Assembly: GCA_039188505.1 (NCBI GenBank)
Contig: JBCCZC010000355.1
Span: 1-6,204, forward strand
DNA from: JBCCZC01 sp039188505
GTDB taxonomy: Bacteria; Pseudomonadota; Gammaproteobacteria; Xanthomonadales; SZUA-38
Direction: 5' to 3'
Length of the DNA: 6,204 bases
The first letter of the stretch is position 1, and each line of letters starts with the position of its first letter. The translations under genes were made by a program, and so were the position numbers. Shown one piece after another: positions 1 through 6,204 of this stretch. The notes under the pieces are model-generated. The model did not search any database. It worked only from the letters and a program-made list of their open reading frames with translations, and had not been told where the DNA came from.

Positions 1-260
1 AGCGGATCGAAGAGGCCGTGGCGGCAGGTCAGCCAACCCACGAGAGGGTGCTGCCGGCGCCCCAGGGATGCCTCGATACGCTCGTGCGCCAGGTGGTGGG
101 GAATGCGGTCGTCCAGGCCGAGCAGTGCGGGGTCGACGTCTCCGCCAGCGTGGCGCGCTTACGCGAAGCGGAAGCCCATCGGTGTGCGGGCCGCAATCGC
201 GAAGCTCTGGCCGGCTATCTGGCAGCCTATCGTGGGATCTTCGATCTGCAACAGCAGTAG
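1..260 (+). CDS. 3' end of an unrecognised protein gene (5' truncated)
   Basis: The reading frame is open from base 3 to the TAG stop at 258-260, giving the last 85 residues; the true start lies outside the window, so the internal GTG at 18 is not taken as a start. I do not recognise the family. The visible part is rich in Ala, Arg, Glu and Gln, has no membrane segment, and holds three cysteines (in QGCLDTL, EQCGVDV and AHRCAGR). The last 35 residues (ARLREAEAHRCAGRNREALA and onward, ending DLQQQ) read as one or two amphipathic helices with small Ala/Gly and aromatic Tyr positions, loosely like a TPR-type helical pair, but this is only an impression. GC-rich third positions support real coding. 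It converges with the minus-strand korB gene across a 283-base gap. Confidence 0.6.
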   Translation, partial: RIEEAVAAGQPTHERVLPAPQGCLDTLVRQVVGNAVVQAEQCGVDVSASVARLREAEAHRCAGRNREALAGYLAAYRGIFDLQQQ

Positions 261-543
261 TGACCGATCAGTCCCGGGCTTCCTTGAGGAGAATCGCGCC
301 GCAGCCGGTGCGAGCCAGTCCCCGCCGAGGGGTGCTGTCCATGAGGGGCCGCTCGAGCTTGCGGTTCGCCAGCAGACCAAGGAGAAGGGCGTTGGAGCGG
401 TTTCTCTTCGCAGGCGTCGAGCCAGCGCCCCCGCCCGTTCGAGGCTCGGGTAGGAGGCGCGAGGTTGGCGGCGACGAGCCGTTTTCCATCAATGCGGGCT
501 GCCTGCTTCAAGAGCGCCCGGTCGTCGGATCAGCCGATGCCCG
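261..543. other. Intergenic stretch between convergent genes, no clear gene
   Basis: This gap separates the end of the plus-strand gene from the end of korB. Several frames are open across it, as expected at this GC content, but none is convincing. The best minus-strand candidate (492-268) would need a TTG start without a good ribosome binding site and encodes an Arg/Pro-rich 74-residue peptide with a somewhat protein-like second half (around NALLLGLLANRKLERPLMD). It has weaker third-position GC bias than the kor genes. It could be the remnant of a lost gene or simply non-coding. I see no strong GC hairpin followed by a T-run in either direction, so neither gene has an obvious Rho-independent terminator here; termination may be Rho-dependent. 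Confidence 0.5.
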
Positions 544-1599
544 TCAGCGGTAGCGGCTGAGGATTTTCCCGAGCGCTTCCGATCCTGGGTTCAGTTTGTC
601 GTAGCCGAGGTCACGCAGCGGCCGCTGTGAGGTTCGATTCTGTGCATGCATGTCCTCCTTTTCCTCGTTGAGGTAAAGCAGGCCCGTGACGACCTGCCCG
701 CGGCTGCGGTGCTCGGTCACGTAGCGGAAAGCGCCGCCGCGATCCGTGGGATCGTAATCGTCGGAAACAGCCTTGAGCATGAGGTGGGTGCCGTCGTGGA
801 GGTCGACGCGTATCGCTTCGCCACCACCGCCGTCCGCTTCGATCGGATCGTAGGCCGGAATGAAGTCGGTGTGGATCGCGGGGTGGTAGAACTGCCGCGT
901 GTAGGCGTAGCTCTTCGTGCTGTCCTCATGATCGTTGAACGTCACGCAAGGACTCATCACGTCGATGAGCGAGAAACCACGGTGGCTCAGACCCGCCTTG
1001 ATGAGCGGCACCAGCTGCGCCTTGTCCCCCGAGAACGAGCGCGCGACGAAGGTGGCGCCGAGATTGATGCCGAGCGCCACCGGGTCGATCGGCCGCTGCT
1101 GGTTGGCCTCGCCCCGCTTTGACTTGGAACCGATGTCCGCGCTGGCCGAGAACTGACCCTTCGTGAGCCCGTAGACCCCGTTGTTCTCGATGACGTAGAG
1201 CATGTCGAGGTTGCGGCGGATCGCGTGGGCGAACTGTCCGAGGCCGATCGAGAGCGAATCGCCGTCGCCCGAAACCCCGACGAAGTACATATCGCGGTTC
1301 GCCGCGCCCGCCCCGGTGGCGATCGACGGCATGCGGCCGTGGACCGTGTTGATGCCATGCGCCTGGGATAGGAAATAGGCCGGTGTCTTCGAGGAGCAAC
1401 CGATGCCGCTCATCTTCGCGACCCGGTGCGGCTCGACATTGAGTTCCCAGAAGGCCTGCACGAAGGCGGCCGTGATCGAGTCGTGGCCACAGCCCGCGCA
1501 GAGCGTGCTCATCCCACCCTCGTAGTCGCGTCGCCTCAGCCCGACGCGGTTCGTCGGCGCCTGCGAGTGGTTGACGGATGGCTTGCGGATGAAACTCAT
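544..1599 (-). CDS. korB: 2-oxoacid (2-oxoglutarate):acceptor oxidoreductase, beta subunit (TPP-binding)
   Basis: This is the catalytic beta subunit, which binds thiamine diphosphate and one [4Fe-4S] cluster and, with KorA, decarboxylates a 2-oxoacid to an acyl-CoA in the cytoplasm. In the 351 residues the four cluster cysteines expected for the family are visible: C34 and C37 in CAGCGH, C68 in GIGCSS, and C218 in SPCVTF. The TPP/Mg motif runs GDGDSLSIG (111-119) to ENNGVYGLTKGQ (138-149). The length is at the long end for KorB because of a tail after about residue 240. The ATG at 1599 has an AGGAGA site (1612-1607) seven bases upstream, and the gene starts 19 bases after korA ends, so it is the last gene of the cluster. 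The family is certain; 2-oxoglutarate as substrate, rather than pyruvate or another oxoacid, rests on overall resemblance and on the KorA motif. Confidence 0.93.
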   Translation of the reverse strand: MSFIRKPSVNHSQAPTNRVGLRRRDYEGGMSTLCAGCGHDSITAAFVQAFWELNVEPHRVAKMSGIGCSSKTPAYFLSQAHGINTVHGRMPSIATGAGAANRDMYFVGVSGDGDSLSIGLGQFAHAIRRNLDMLYVIENNGVYGLTKGQFSASADIGSKSKRGEANQQRPIDPVALGINLGATFVARSFSGDKAQLVPLIKAGLSHRGFSLIDVMSPCVTFNDHEDSTKSYAYTRQFYHPAIHTDFIPAYDPIEADGGGGEAIRVDLHDGTHLMLKAVSDDYDPTDRGGAFRYVTEHRSRGQVVTGLLYLNEEKEDMHAQNRTSQRPLRDLGYDKLNPGSEALGKILSRYR

Positions 1600-1606
1600 G
1601 GGGTTC

Positions 1607-1612
1607 TCTCCT
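1607..1612 (-). promoter_or_regulatory. Ribosome binding site of korB
   Basis: AGGAGA on the minus strand lies seven bases before the ATG at 1599 and a few bases after the korA TGA (1621-1619). It is a near-ideal Shine-Dalgarno sequence and fixes the korB start. Its position just past the upstream stop suggests that translation of korB is helped by ribosomes finishing korA. Confidence 0.8.
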
Positions 1613-1618
1613 GACGCC

Positions 1619-3421
1619 TCAGGCGGCGGCGACCTCGACGAGCGCGTCGCGAACGGCCGCGACCAGCCCGTCTGAGTCGATCGGCATGCCGTTGTAATGC
1701 CGGACGGGGATCAGTTTCTCCTTGGGACACGATGTTTCATTGACCAGCAGCGTCCGCAGCTGGGCGTCCCGATTCTGCTCGACCACGAAGATCCGCTCGT
1801 GCCGGGCGAGGAACGCATCGACCTCGGCATTGAAGGGGAAGGCCCGCAGGCGCATGTAATTCAGTCCGATGCCATCGCCGGAGAGTCGATCGAGGGCCTC
1901 GCGGACAGCCCCATCGGAGCTGCCGATGGCGACGATCGCGAATTCCCGGTTGGGGGCCTCGTCGAACACCGGTCCGGGCACGAGGTCCTTCGCGGTCTCC
2001 CACTTCTTGGCGAGGCGCTCCATGAGCGCTTCGTACTCGTCGGCGTCTTCCGTGTAGCGCGCCTTCGCGTCGTGTCCCGAGCCGCGGGTGAAGAACGCAC
2101 CGGCCGCGTGATCGCCGGGCAGACTGCGCCAGGGTATGCCATCCCCATCGACGTCTTCGTAGCGATGGAGCGTCGCGCCCTTCTCGAAATCCGCGGCTCG
2201 CAGGACCTTGCCGCGGTCGGGCTCGTAGCCGTCGTCCCAGGCGAATGCGGGGACCATCCAGTCGTTCATGCCGATGTCGAGGTCGGTCAGTACGAATACC
2301 GGGGTCTGCAGGCGCTCCGCGAGGTCGAACGCGATCGGCGTGAGTTCGAAGCATTCCTTCGGGTCAGCGGGATAGAGGCACGGGTGCTTCGTGTCGCCGT
2401 GCGAGGCGTAGGCGCATAGGGAAAGGTCGCACTGCTGGGTCCGCGTGGGCATGCCCGTCGATGGACCGACCCGCTGGACGTCGAACAGCACGGCGGGAAT
2501 CTCGGTGAAGTAGCCGAAACCGATCCATTCGCTCATGAGCGAGATGCCGGGGCCACTCGTCGGCGTGAAGGCCCGCGCGCCCATCCAGTTCGCGCCGAGC
2601 ACCATGCCGGCGGCTGCGAGCTCGTCTTCAGCCTGGACGATGCAGTAGTTGTGTTCGCCGGTGTCCGGGTTCACCCGCAGCTGGGCGCTGAAGGACTTGT
2701 AGGCGTCCATGAGCGATGTCGATGGCGTGATCGGGTACCACGCCCCGACCGTCGCCCCGGCGTAGACGCAGCCTAGTCCCGCGGCCGTATTGCCGTCGAT
2801 CATCACGTGGCCATCGGTTCGGTCCATGGGCTCGAGCCGAAGGGGCAGCGGGCAGGTGAAGGCCTCCTTTGCGTAGTCGTAGCCCATGCGGACGGCCTGC
2901 ATATTGCCGTCGACCAGCTTGGGTTTCGATGCGAAGGTCTCGGCCAGCAGCGTTCGGATGACCTCGAGGTCGATCTCGAGGAGTGCGGCCAGCGCCCCGA
3001 CGTAGGCGATGTTCTTCATCAGGATGCGCACGCGGGCCGTATCGAAGGCTTCGTTGCACATCTGGGCGAAGGGAATGCCGATGACCGTCACATCGTCGCG
3101 GTTGAGCTCGCGCGATCGTGGCCACGTCGCGTCGTAGATCAGATAGCCGCCTGGGGAGACTTCCGCGAGGTCCTGAGCGTAGGTCTCCGCGTTCATGGCC
3201 ACCATGACGTCCACCCGCCCGGAGCGGCAGAGATAGCCCTCACGGCTTACGCGGATCTCGTACCAGGTCGGCAGCCCCTGGATATTGGACGGGAAGAAGT
3301 TCTTTCCCACCACCGGGATGCCCATGCGGAAGATGGACTTCATTAGCAGCGTGTTCGCCGAAGCCGAACCGGTGCCGTTGACGGTCGCAACCTTGAGAAC
3401 GAAGTCGTTGATGTCGGGCAT
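1619..3421 (-). CDS. korA: 2-oxoglutarate:acceptor oxidoreductase, fused gamma-alpha subunit
   Basis: This 600-residue protein joins two parts that are separate chains in some organisms. Residues 1-190 are the gamma domain, beginning with VATVNGTGSASANTLLMKSI and containing GKNFFPSNIQGLPTWYEIRVS (the glycine-rich G-x-G-x-x-S region of the family). Residues 205-600 are the alpha subunit: the pyrimidine-binding domain with YPITPSTSLMD (229-239), an essential region for 2-oxoacid binding, and GPSTGMPTRTQQ (319-330), a signature typical of 2-oxoglutarate-type enzymes. The C-terminal domain (about 490-600) contains the conserved IFVVEQNRDAQL segment. No iron-sulfur motif is present, as expected. 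The ATG at 3421 has AGGA (3431-3428) six bases upstream, overlapping the stop of the preceding gene. It pairs with KorB to form the TPP-dependent catalytic core. The family is secure; the substrate is well supported but not proven. Confidence 0.93.
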   Translation of the reverse strand: MPDINDFVLKVATVNGTGSASANTLLMKSIFRMGIPVVGKNFFPSNIQGLPTWYEIRVSREGYLCRSGRVDVMVAMNAETYAQDLAEVSPGGYLIYDATWPRSRELNRDDVTVIGIPFAQMCNEAFDTARVRILMKNIAYVGALAALLEIDLEVIRTLLAETFASKPKLVDGNMQAVRMGYDYAKEAFTCPLPLRLEPMDRTDGHVMIDGNTAAGLGCVYAGATVGAWYPITPSTSLMDAYKSFSAQLRVNPDTGEHNYCIVQAEDELAAAGMVLGANWMGARAFTPTSGPGISLMSEWIGFGYFTEIPAVLFDVQRVGPSTGMPTRTQQCDLSLCAYASHGDTKHPCLYPADPKECFELTPIAFDLAERLQTPVFVLTDLDIGMNDWMVPAFAWDDGYEPDRGKVLRAADFEKGATLHRYEDVDGDGIPWRSLPGDHAAGAFFTRGSGHDAKARYTEDADEYEALMERLAKKWETAKDLVPGPVFDEAPNREFAIVAIGSSDGAVREALDRLSGDGIGLNYMRLRAFPFNAEVDAFLARHERIFVVEQNRDAQLRTLLVNETSCPKEKLIPVRHYNGMPIDSDGLVAAVRDALVEVAAA

Positions 3422-3430
3422 GCCGTGTCC

Positions 3431-5254
3431 TCAGCCCGTGCGCCGGCGGGTACGCGCTTCCCGCGCGATCCGCTCGGCCTCATTGACGGCGTGCGGAATC
3501 CCGATGGCCGACTTCTGCATGTCCCAGGCGGCGGTCGGGCACCGCTCGGCGCAGAGCCCGCAGTGGACGCACTGATCCTCGTCCTTGACCATGACCCGTC
3601 CCGTCTGCTTCAGCGCATCGGAGACGAACAGCGGCTCCTCGGGATTGGCGCAGGCTGCCGTGAGACGGCCGCGGAGTCCCTCCTCCTCACCGTTGTCCGT
3701 GATCGTCAGGCACTCGGTGGGGCACACATCGATGCACGCGTCGCACTCGATGCACTTGGGCGCATCGAAGACCGTCTGCACGTCACAGTTGAGGCAGCGC
3801 TCGACCTCGATCTGGAACTCGTCCCAGGAGAATCCCAGCTCCACTTCGAGATCGAGCTTCTTGAAGCGGTCCTTGAGATTGACGTTCGGGACGATCCGCC
3901 TGGCCGACGGATCGTAGCCGTTGGAGAAGCTCCACTCGTGCAGTCCCATCTTGGTGCTGGTCAGGTTCAGCCCCTTGGGCAACCGGTCGGCGACGTTCTC
4001 GCCCATGCAGTGGCGGTGGATCGAGACCGCGGCGTCATGCCCGTGGCGGACGGCCCAGATGATGTTCTTCGGTCCGAAGGCCGCGTCGCCACCGAAGAAG
4101 ACGTCGGGGCGTGTGCTCTGCATCGTGACCTTGTCCACCAGAGGGACGTTCCACTCGTCGAAGTCGATGCCGACGTCGCGCTCGATCCACGGGAACGCGT
4201 TCTCCTGGCCGATCGCAAGAATCACGTCGTCGCAGGGAATCATGACCTCGCCGGTAATTTCGCTGGCAACGATGCGCCCGTCCTCGATCTCGTAGGCCAT
4301 GGTCTCGAAACGCATGCCGACGAGCCGGCCGTCTTCGATGACGAAGGCCGTCGGCGAATGGTTGACCAGGATCTCGACGGCCTCCTCCTCGGCGTCCTCG
4401 AGTTCCCAGTCGGACGCCTTGAAGAACTGGCGCGGCTTGCGGGCCATCACCTTGACGTCCTCGGCGCCCAGGCGCAGCGCCGTGCGGCAGCAGTCCATGG
4501 CGGTATTGCCGACCCCGATGATCAGGACCCGCTTGCCGATCTCCTCGAGGTGCTCGAAGGCGACCGATTCCAGCCAGTCGATGCCGATGTGGATGTTGGC
4601 GTCGCCCGCGTCGCGACCGGGCAGCTTCAGCTCCTTGCCGCGAGGCGCGCCGCTGCCGACGAATATCGCGTCGAAGCCCTGGTCGAGCAGGTCTCGCATC
4701 GACGTGATCCCGGCGCCCAGCCTGAGGTCGACGCCCATGTCGACGATCATGGCGATCTCGTCGTCGAGTACATGGGCCGGTAGCCGGAAGGCCGGGATGT
4801 TCGTCCGCATGAGCCCGCCGCCGATATCGAAGCGCTCGAAGATCGTCACCTCGTAGCCCAGAGGCATGAGGTCGTTGGCCACGGTGAGCGACGCCGGGCC
4901 GGCGCCGATGCAGGCGATCTGCTTGCCGTTCTTGGCGGTGGGGACCGTCGGCAGGCGGTCGGTCACGTCCTCGCGAAAGTCCGCGGCCACGCGCTTGAGG
5001 CGGCAGATGGCCACCGGCTTGCCGTCGTCATCGACGCGTCCCCGGCGACAGGCCGGTTCGCACGGTCGATCGCAGACCCGGCCGAGAATGCCGGGGAAGA
5101 CGTTCGATTGCCGGTTCACCATGTAGGCATCGGTGAAGCGGCCCTGGGAAATGAGGCGGATGTAGAGCGGGACGTCCGTATGGGCCGGGCATCCCCACTG
5201 ACAGTCCACCACGCGAAGAAAGTGTTCGGGGTTCGACTGGTCGGTCGGATTCAA
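3431..5254 (-). CDS. korC: GltD-like FAD/NAD(P) oxidoreductase with C-terminal 2x[4Fe-4S] domain, likely KorC-type subunit
   Basis: With the TTG at 5254 as start the protein has 607 residues. Domain order: an N-terminal GltD-type iron-sulfur domain with cysteines C18, C22, C61, C65, C69 and C84 (DCQWGCPAHTD, GRVCDRPCEPACRRGR); an FAD-binding Rossmann fold, GAGPAS at 117-122; an NAD(P) fold, IIGVGNTAMD at 245-254; and the closing FAD motif GGDAAFGPKNIIWAV (388-402). After residue 485 come CLNC (487-490) and two ferredoxin motifs, CIECDACIDVCP (501-512) and CVHCGLCAERCP (562-573). Ordinary GltD ends before this C-terminal part. The likely role is electron transfer between KorAB and NAD(P). A longer frame exists from a GTG at 5401, but that would overlap the deformylase gene. 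TTG 5254 is preceded by GAGGGGGG eight bases upstream; TTG 5302 is the main rival, adding 16 residues. The symbol follows the Azoarcus KorABC naming and is an inference. Confidence 0.85.
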   Translation of the reverse strand: MNPTDQSNPEHFLRVVDCQWGCPAHTDVPLYIRLISQGRFTDAYMVNRQSNVFPGILGRVCDRPCEPACRRGRVDDDGKPVAICRLKRVAADFREDVTDRLPTVPTAKNGKQIACIGAGPASLTVANDLMPLGYEVTIFERFDIGGGLMRTNIPAFRLPAHVLDDEIAMIVDMGVDLRLGAGITSMRDLLDQGFDAIFVGSGAPRGKELKLPGRDAGDANIHIGIDWLESVAFEHLEEIGKRVLIIGVGNTAMDCCRTALRLGAEDVKVMARKPRQFFKASDWELEDAEEEAVEILVNHSPTAFVIEDGRLVGMRFETMAYEIEDGRIVASEITGEVMIPCDDVILAIGQENAFPWIERDVGIDFDEWNVPLVDKVTMQSTRPDVFFGGDAAFGPKNIIWAVRHGHDAAVSIHRHCMGENVADRLPKGLNLTSTKMGLHEWSFSNGYDPSARRIVPNVNLKDRFKKLDLEVELGFSWDEFQIEVERCLNCDVQTVFDAPKCIECDACIDVCPTECLTITDNGEEEGLRGRLTAACANPEEPLFVSDALKQTGRVMVKDEDQCVHCGLCAERCPTAAWDMQKSAIGIPHAVNEAERIAREARTRRRTG

Positions 5255-5262
5255 GAGCTGTA

Positions 5263-5270
5263 CCCCCCTC
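5263..5270 (-). promoter_or_regulatory. Ribosome binding site deciding a TTG start
   Basis: GAGGGGGG on the minus strand is eight bases before the TTG at 5254. The frame stays open upstream to 5401, but codons between 5302 and 5255 include ATT, TCA, CAA and GTA, unlike the GC-ending codons downstream, which suggests non-coding leader. The alternative TTG at 5302 has only a weak GGGG seven bases or so upstream. Confidence 0.55.
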
Positions 5271-5301
5271 AAGGCCAACTCGTTTTGTGAAATTGGCGTC
5301 A

Positions 5302-5330
5302 AGACTACACCCCGGGACGTCGGGGGTAAA
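5302..5330 (-). promoter_or_regulatory. Candidate sigma70-type promoter for the kor genes
   Basis: On the minus strand TTTACC (5330-5325, 4 of 6 to TTGACA) and TAGTCT (5307-5302, 3 of 6 to TATAAT) are 17 bases apart, the optimal spacing. They sit in the 109-base gap between the deformylase stop and the proposed korC start, which is locally less GC-rich than its surroundings. Transcription would start near 5295, leaving a leader of about 40 bases to TTG 5254. The match is weak and found by eye; it would exclude TTG 5302 as the main start. Confidence 0.3.
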
Positions 5331-5363
5331 CAGTGCCATGTCCGGACCTTTTCGAGCGCGGGC

Positions 5364-5969
5364 TCAGGGGGCTGTCGCGAGGAACCCGGGGCCGCTCGCA
5401 CGCGCGCTAGGCGAGGGCCAGTCCGCCGGCCAATCGGCCTGCTGCAGAAAGGACTTCTCCGGCAGCAGCCACCGTGGTTCGGTGACTCGGGACGGGTAGA
5501 GCCGACCGTCGAGATGGTCGTACTCGTGCTGGTAGACGCGGGCCGCGAACCCGCTCAGCTCGACCTCCTTCGGCGTGCCGGTCTCGTCGAGTCCGCGGGC
5601 CAGGATCGTCGCCGGACGCTGGACCCAGCCGCGCATGCCCGGCACCGACAGGCAACCCTCCCAGGCCCAGTTGGTCTCCGAGCCGATCGGCTCGACGGTC
5701 GGGTTGATCCAGTAGCCGAAGGGAATCGCATCGGCTGCCGGATAGCGTTCCGCGTGACCCTCGATGCCCAGACAGAACACGCGTGCGGCCCAGCCGATCT
5801 GCGGAGCGGCAATACCGATGCCGTGGTAGGCGTGCATGCAGGCGCGCAGGATGTCCAGGCGCTCGCGAAACGCCGGACTCGGAACCTCCTCCATTGGCAC
5901 CGGCGGCTGGACCTCCATGAGATCTGGACTGCCGATGATCACCAGGTCGGGCAATGCCTGTTCGCTCAT
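5364..5969 (-). CDS. def: Peptide deformylase, probably a second copy
   Basis: This enzyme removes the formyl group from the N-terminal methionine of new proteins in the cytoplasm. All three family motifs are present in 201 residues: GIGIAAPQ (50-57), EGCLS (104-108) with metal ligand C106, and QHEYDH (147-152) with H148, E149 and H152, so the protein should be active as a metal-dependent hydrolase. It is longer than the usual core (about 170) because of a tail from about residue 171, rich in Pro, Trp, Ala and Ser. The ATG at 5969 is preferred: GGAGG lies eleven bases upstream and AGGG four; an in-frame TTG at 5987 overlaps that GGAGG and lacks its own site. No fmt gene adjoins it, unlike the common def-fmt pair, so it is probably a paralogue. 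It may be cotranscribed with the kor genes, though a 109-base gap follows. Confidence 0.93.
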   Translation of the reverse strand: MSEQALPDLVIIGSPDLMEVQPPVPMEEVPSPAFRERLDILRACMHAYHGIGIAAPQIGWAARVFCLGIEGHAERYPAADAIPFGYWINPTVEPIGSETNWAWEGCLSVPGMRGWVQRPATILARGLDETGTPKEVELSGFAARVYQHEYDHLDGRLYPSRVTEPRWLLPEKSFLQQADWPADWPSPSARASGPGFLATAP

Positions 5970-6083
5970 GAGTCCCTGATCCTCCAACGGTTTCAGGAAT
6001 CTTCAGGGTTCTGCGGGGGCGGATTCAAGCGCTTTCGTCCCGGTCCAGGGAGGCTGAGCGCTCCCAATCATCGAGGAAACACC
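5970..6083. promoter_or_regulatory. Divergent promoter region between def and the exported-protein gene
   Basis: The 114 bases between the two oppositely oriented starts must hold the promoters or leaders of both genes. Visible elements are two direct copies of TTCAGG (5992-5997 and 6002-6007) with a ten-base period, and two eight-base perfect palindromes with the same AGCGCT core, AAGCGCTT (6027-6034) and GAGCGCTC (6056-6063), whose centres are 29 bases apart. The second lies in a possible small hairpin, GGGAG (6048-6052) with CTCCC (6061-6065). I see no convincing -35/-10 pair. These may be operator sites or chance. Confidence 0.4.
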
Positions 6084-6204
6084 ATGCACGCAATCCGTCG
6101 TTTCGTAACCGCCACGCTTCTAGCCGGGACCACCTGCGCCGCCGCCTGGGACGGGGACCCGGGCCCCGCGATCGCCGCGGCCGTCGAGGCGGAAACCTAC
6201 CGGG
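6084..6204 (+). CDS. N-terminal part of an exported protein of unknown function (3' truncated)
   Basis: An ATG at 6084 follows GAGGAA (6073-6078) at five bases, a good ribosome binding site, and the frame stays open to the window end, giving 40 residues. The start reads as a Sec signal peptide: a positive n-region (MHAIRR), a hydrophobic stretch (FVTATLLAGTTCAAA) and an Ala-rich cleavage region just before WDGDPG. The cysteine does not fit a lipobox (it is preceded by GTT), so a soluble periplasmic or secreted protein is more likely than a lipoprotein. The mature start (PAIAAAVEAETYR) is faintly like that of exported SAM-methyltransferase-like proteins that carry an Ala-rich helix followed by an Arg-rich segment, but too little is visible to assign it. 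Confidence 0.65.
   Translation, partial: MHAIRRFVTATLLAGTTCAAAWDGDPGPAIAAAVEAETYR

Noticed and set aside
68..553. A 161-codon plus-strand frame crossing the truncated gene and the intergenic gap
   Set aside because: It is out of frame with the upstream gene, very Arg/Ser-rich and without motifs, and it runs into the end of korB.
1697..2419. A 240-codon plus-strand open frame opposite korA
   Set aside because: It mirrors korA codons, has no recognisable domain or ribosome binding site, and lies within a well-supported gene.
3425..4783. A 452-codon plus-strand open frame opposite the flavoprotein gene
   Set aside because: It is antisense to a gene with clear motifs throughout; its composition (Asp/Val/Leu/Arg-rich, no motif) is what strong GC third-position bias produces on the opposite strand.
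5283..5304. An FNR/CRP-like site around TTTTGTGA and CGTCAAGA
   Set aside because: Only the outer TTG/CAA arms are symmetric and the half-site spacing does not fit either consensus.
5028..5339. A minus-strand ATG frame starting in the leader of the flavoprotein gene
   Set aside because: It has no clear ribosome binding site and is out of frame with the motif-bearing flavoprotein it overlaps.
6048..6065. GGGAG/CTCCC hairpin as a terminator
   Set aside because: The stem is only five base pairs, there is no T-run after it, and it lies upstream of a gene start rather than after a gene end.

Overview
The window (about two-thirds G+C, strong GC bias at third codon positions) looks like chromosomal DNA of a proteobacterium, most likely a gammaproteobacterium. 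That placement is inferred from protein flavour and GC content, not proven. Almost all of it is one minus-strand gene cluster, flanked by two truncated plus-strand genes.

Layout from left to right. Bases 1-260 hold the 3' end of an unrecognised plus-strand gene. Bases 261-543 have no convincing gene. Then come, all on the minus strand and in transcription order from right to left: a peptide deformylase (5969-5364); a 607-residue flavin/iron-sulfur oxidoreductase of the GltD type with a C-terminal two-cluster ferredoxin domain (5254-3431, TTG start proposed); a fused gamma-alpha subunit of a 2-oxoacid (2-oxoglutarate):acceptor oxidoreductase (3421-1619); and its TPP-binding beta subunit (1599-544). 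The last three are 9 and 19 bases apart with ribosome binding sites abutting or overlapping the upstream stop codon, so they are almost certainly cotranscribed. Bases 5970-6083 form a short divergent promoter region, followed by the start of a plus-strand gene for an exported protein (6084 to the window end).

How the genes work together: KorA and KorB would oxidise 2-oxoglutarate with CoA to succinyl-CoA and CO2 (or run the reverse), passing low-potential electrons through the iron-sulfur cluster of KorB. The GltD-like protein carries FAD, a dinucleotide-binding fold and ferredoxin-type clusters in one chain, so it can pass those electrons to NAD(P)+. This matches the known idea of a 2-oxoglutarate:NADP+ oxidoreductase (KorABC, described in Azoarcus evansii). 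It is an unusual but not unprecedented replacement or supplement for the classical 2-oxoglutarate dehydrogenase complex. The deformylase is not next to fmt and is probably a second, non-housekeeping copy.

I found no RNA gene, insertion sequence, CRISPR array or clear Rho-independent terminator. The most interesting points are the self-contained electron-transfer subunit, the deformylase at the head of the cluster, the TTG start with a candidate promoter in the 109-base leader, and the paired small palindromes in the divergent promoter.
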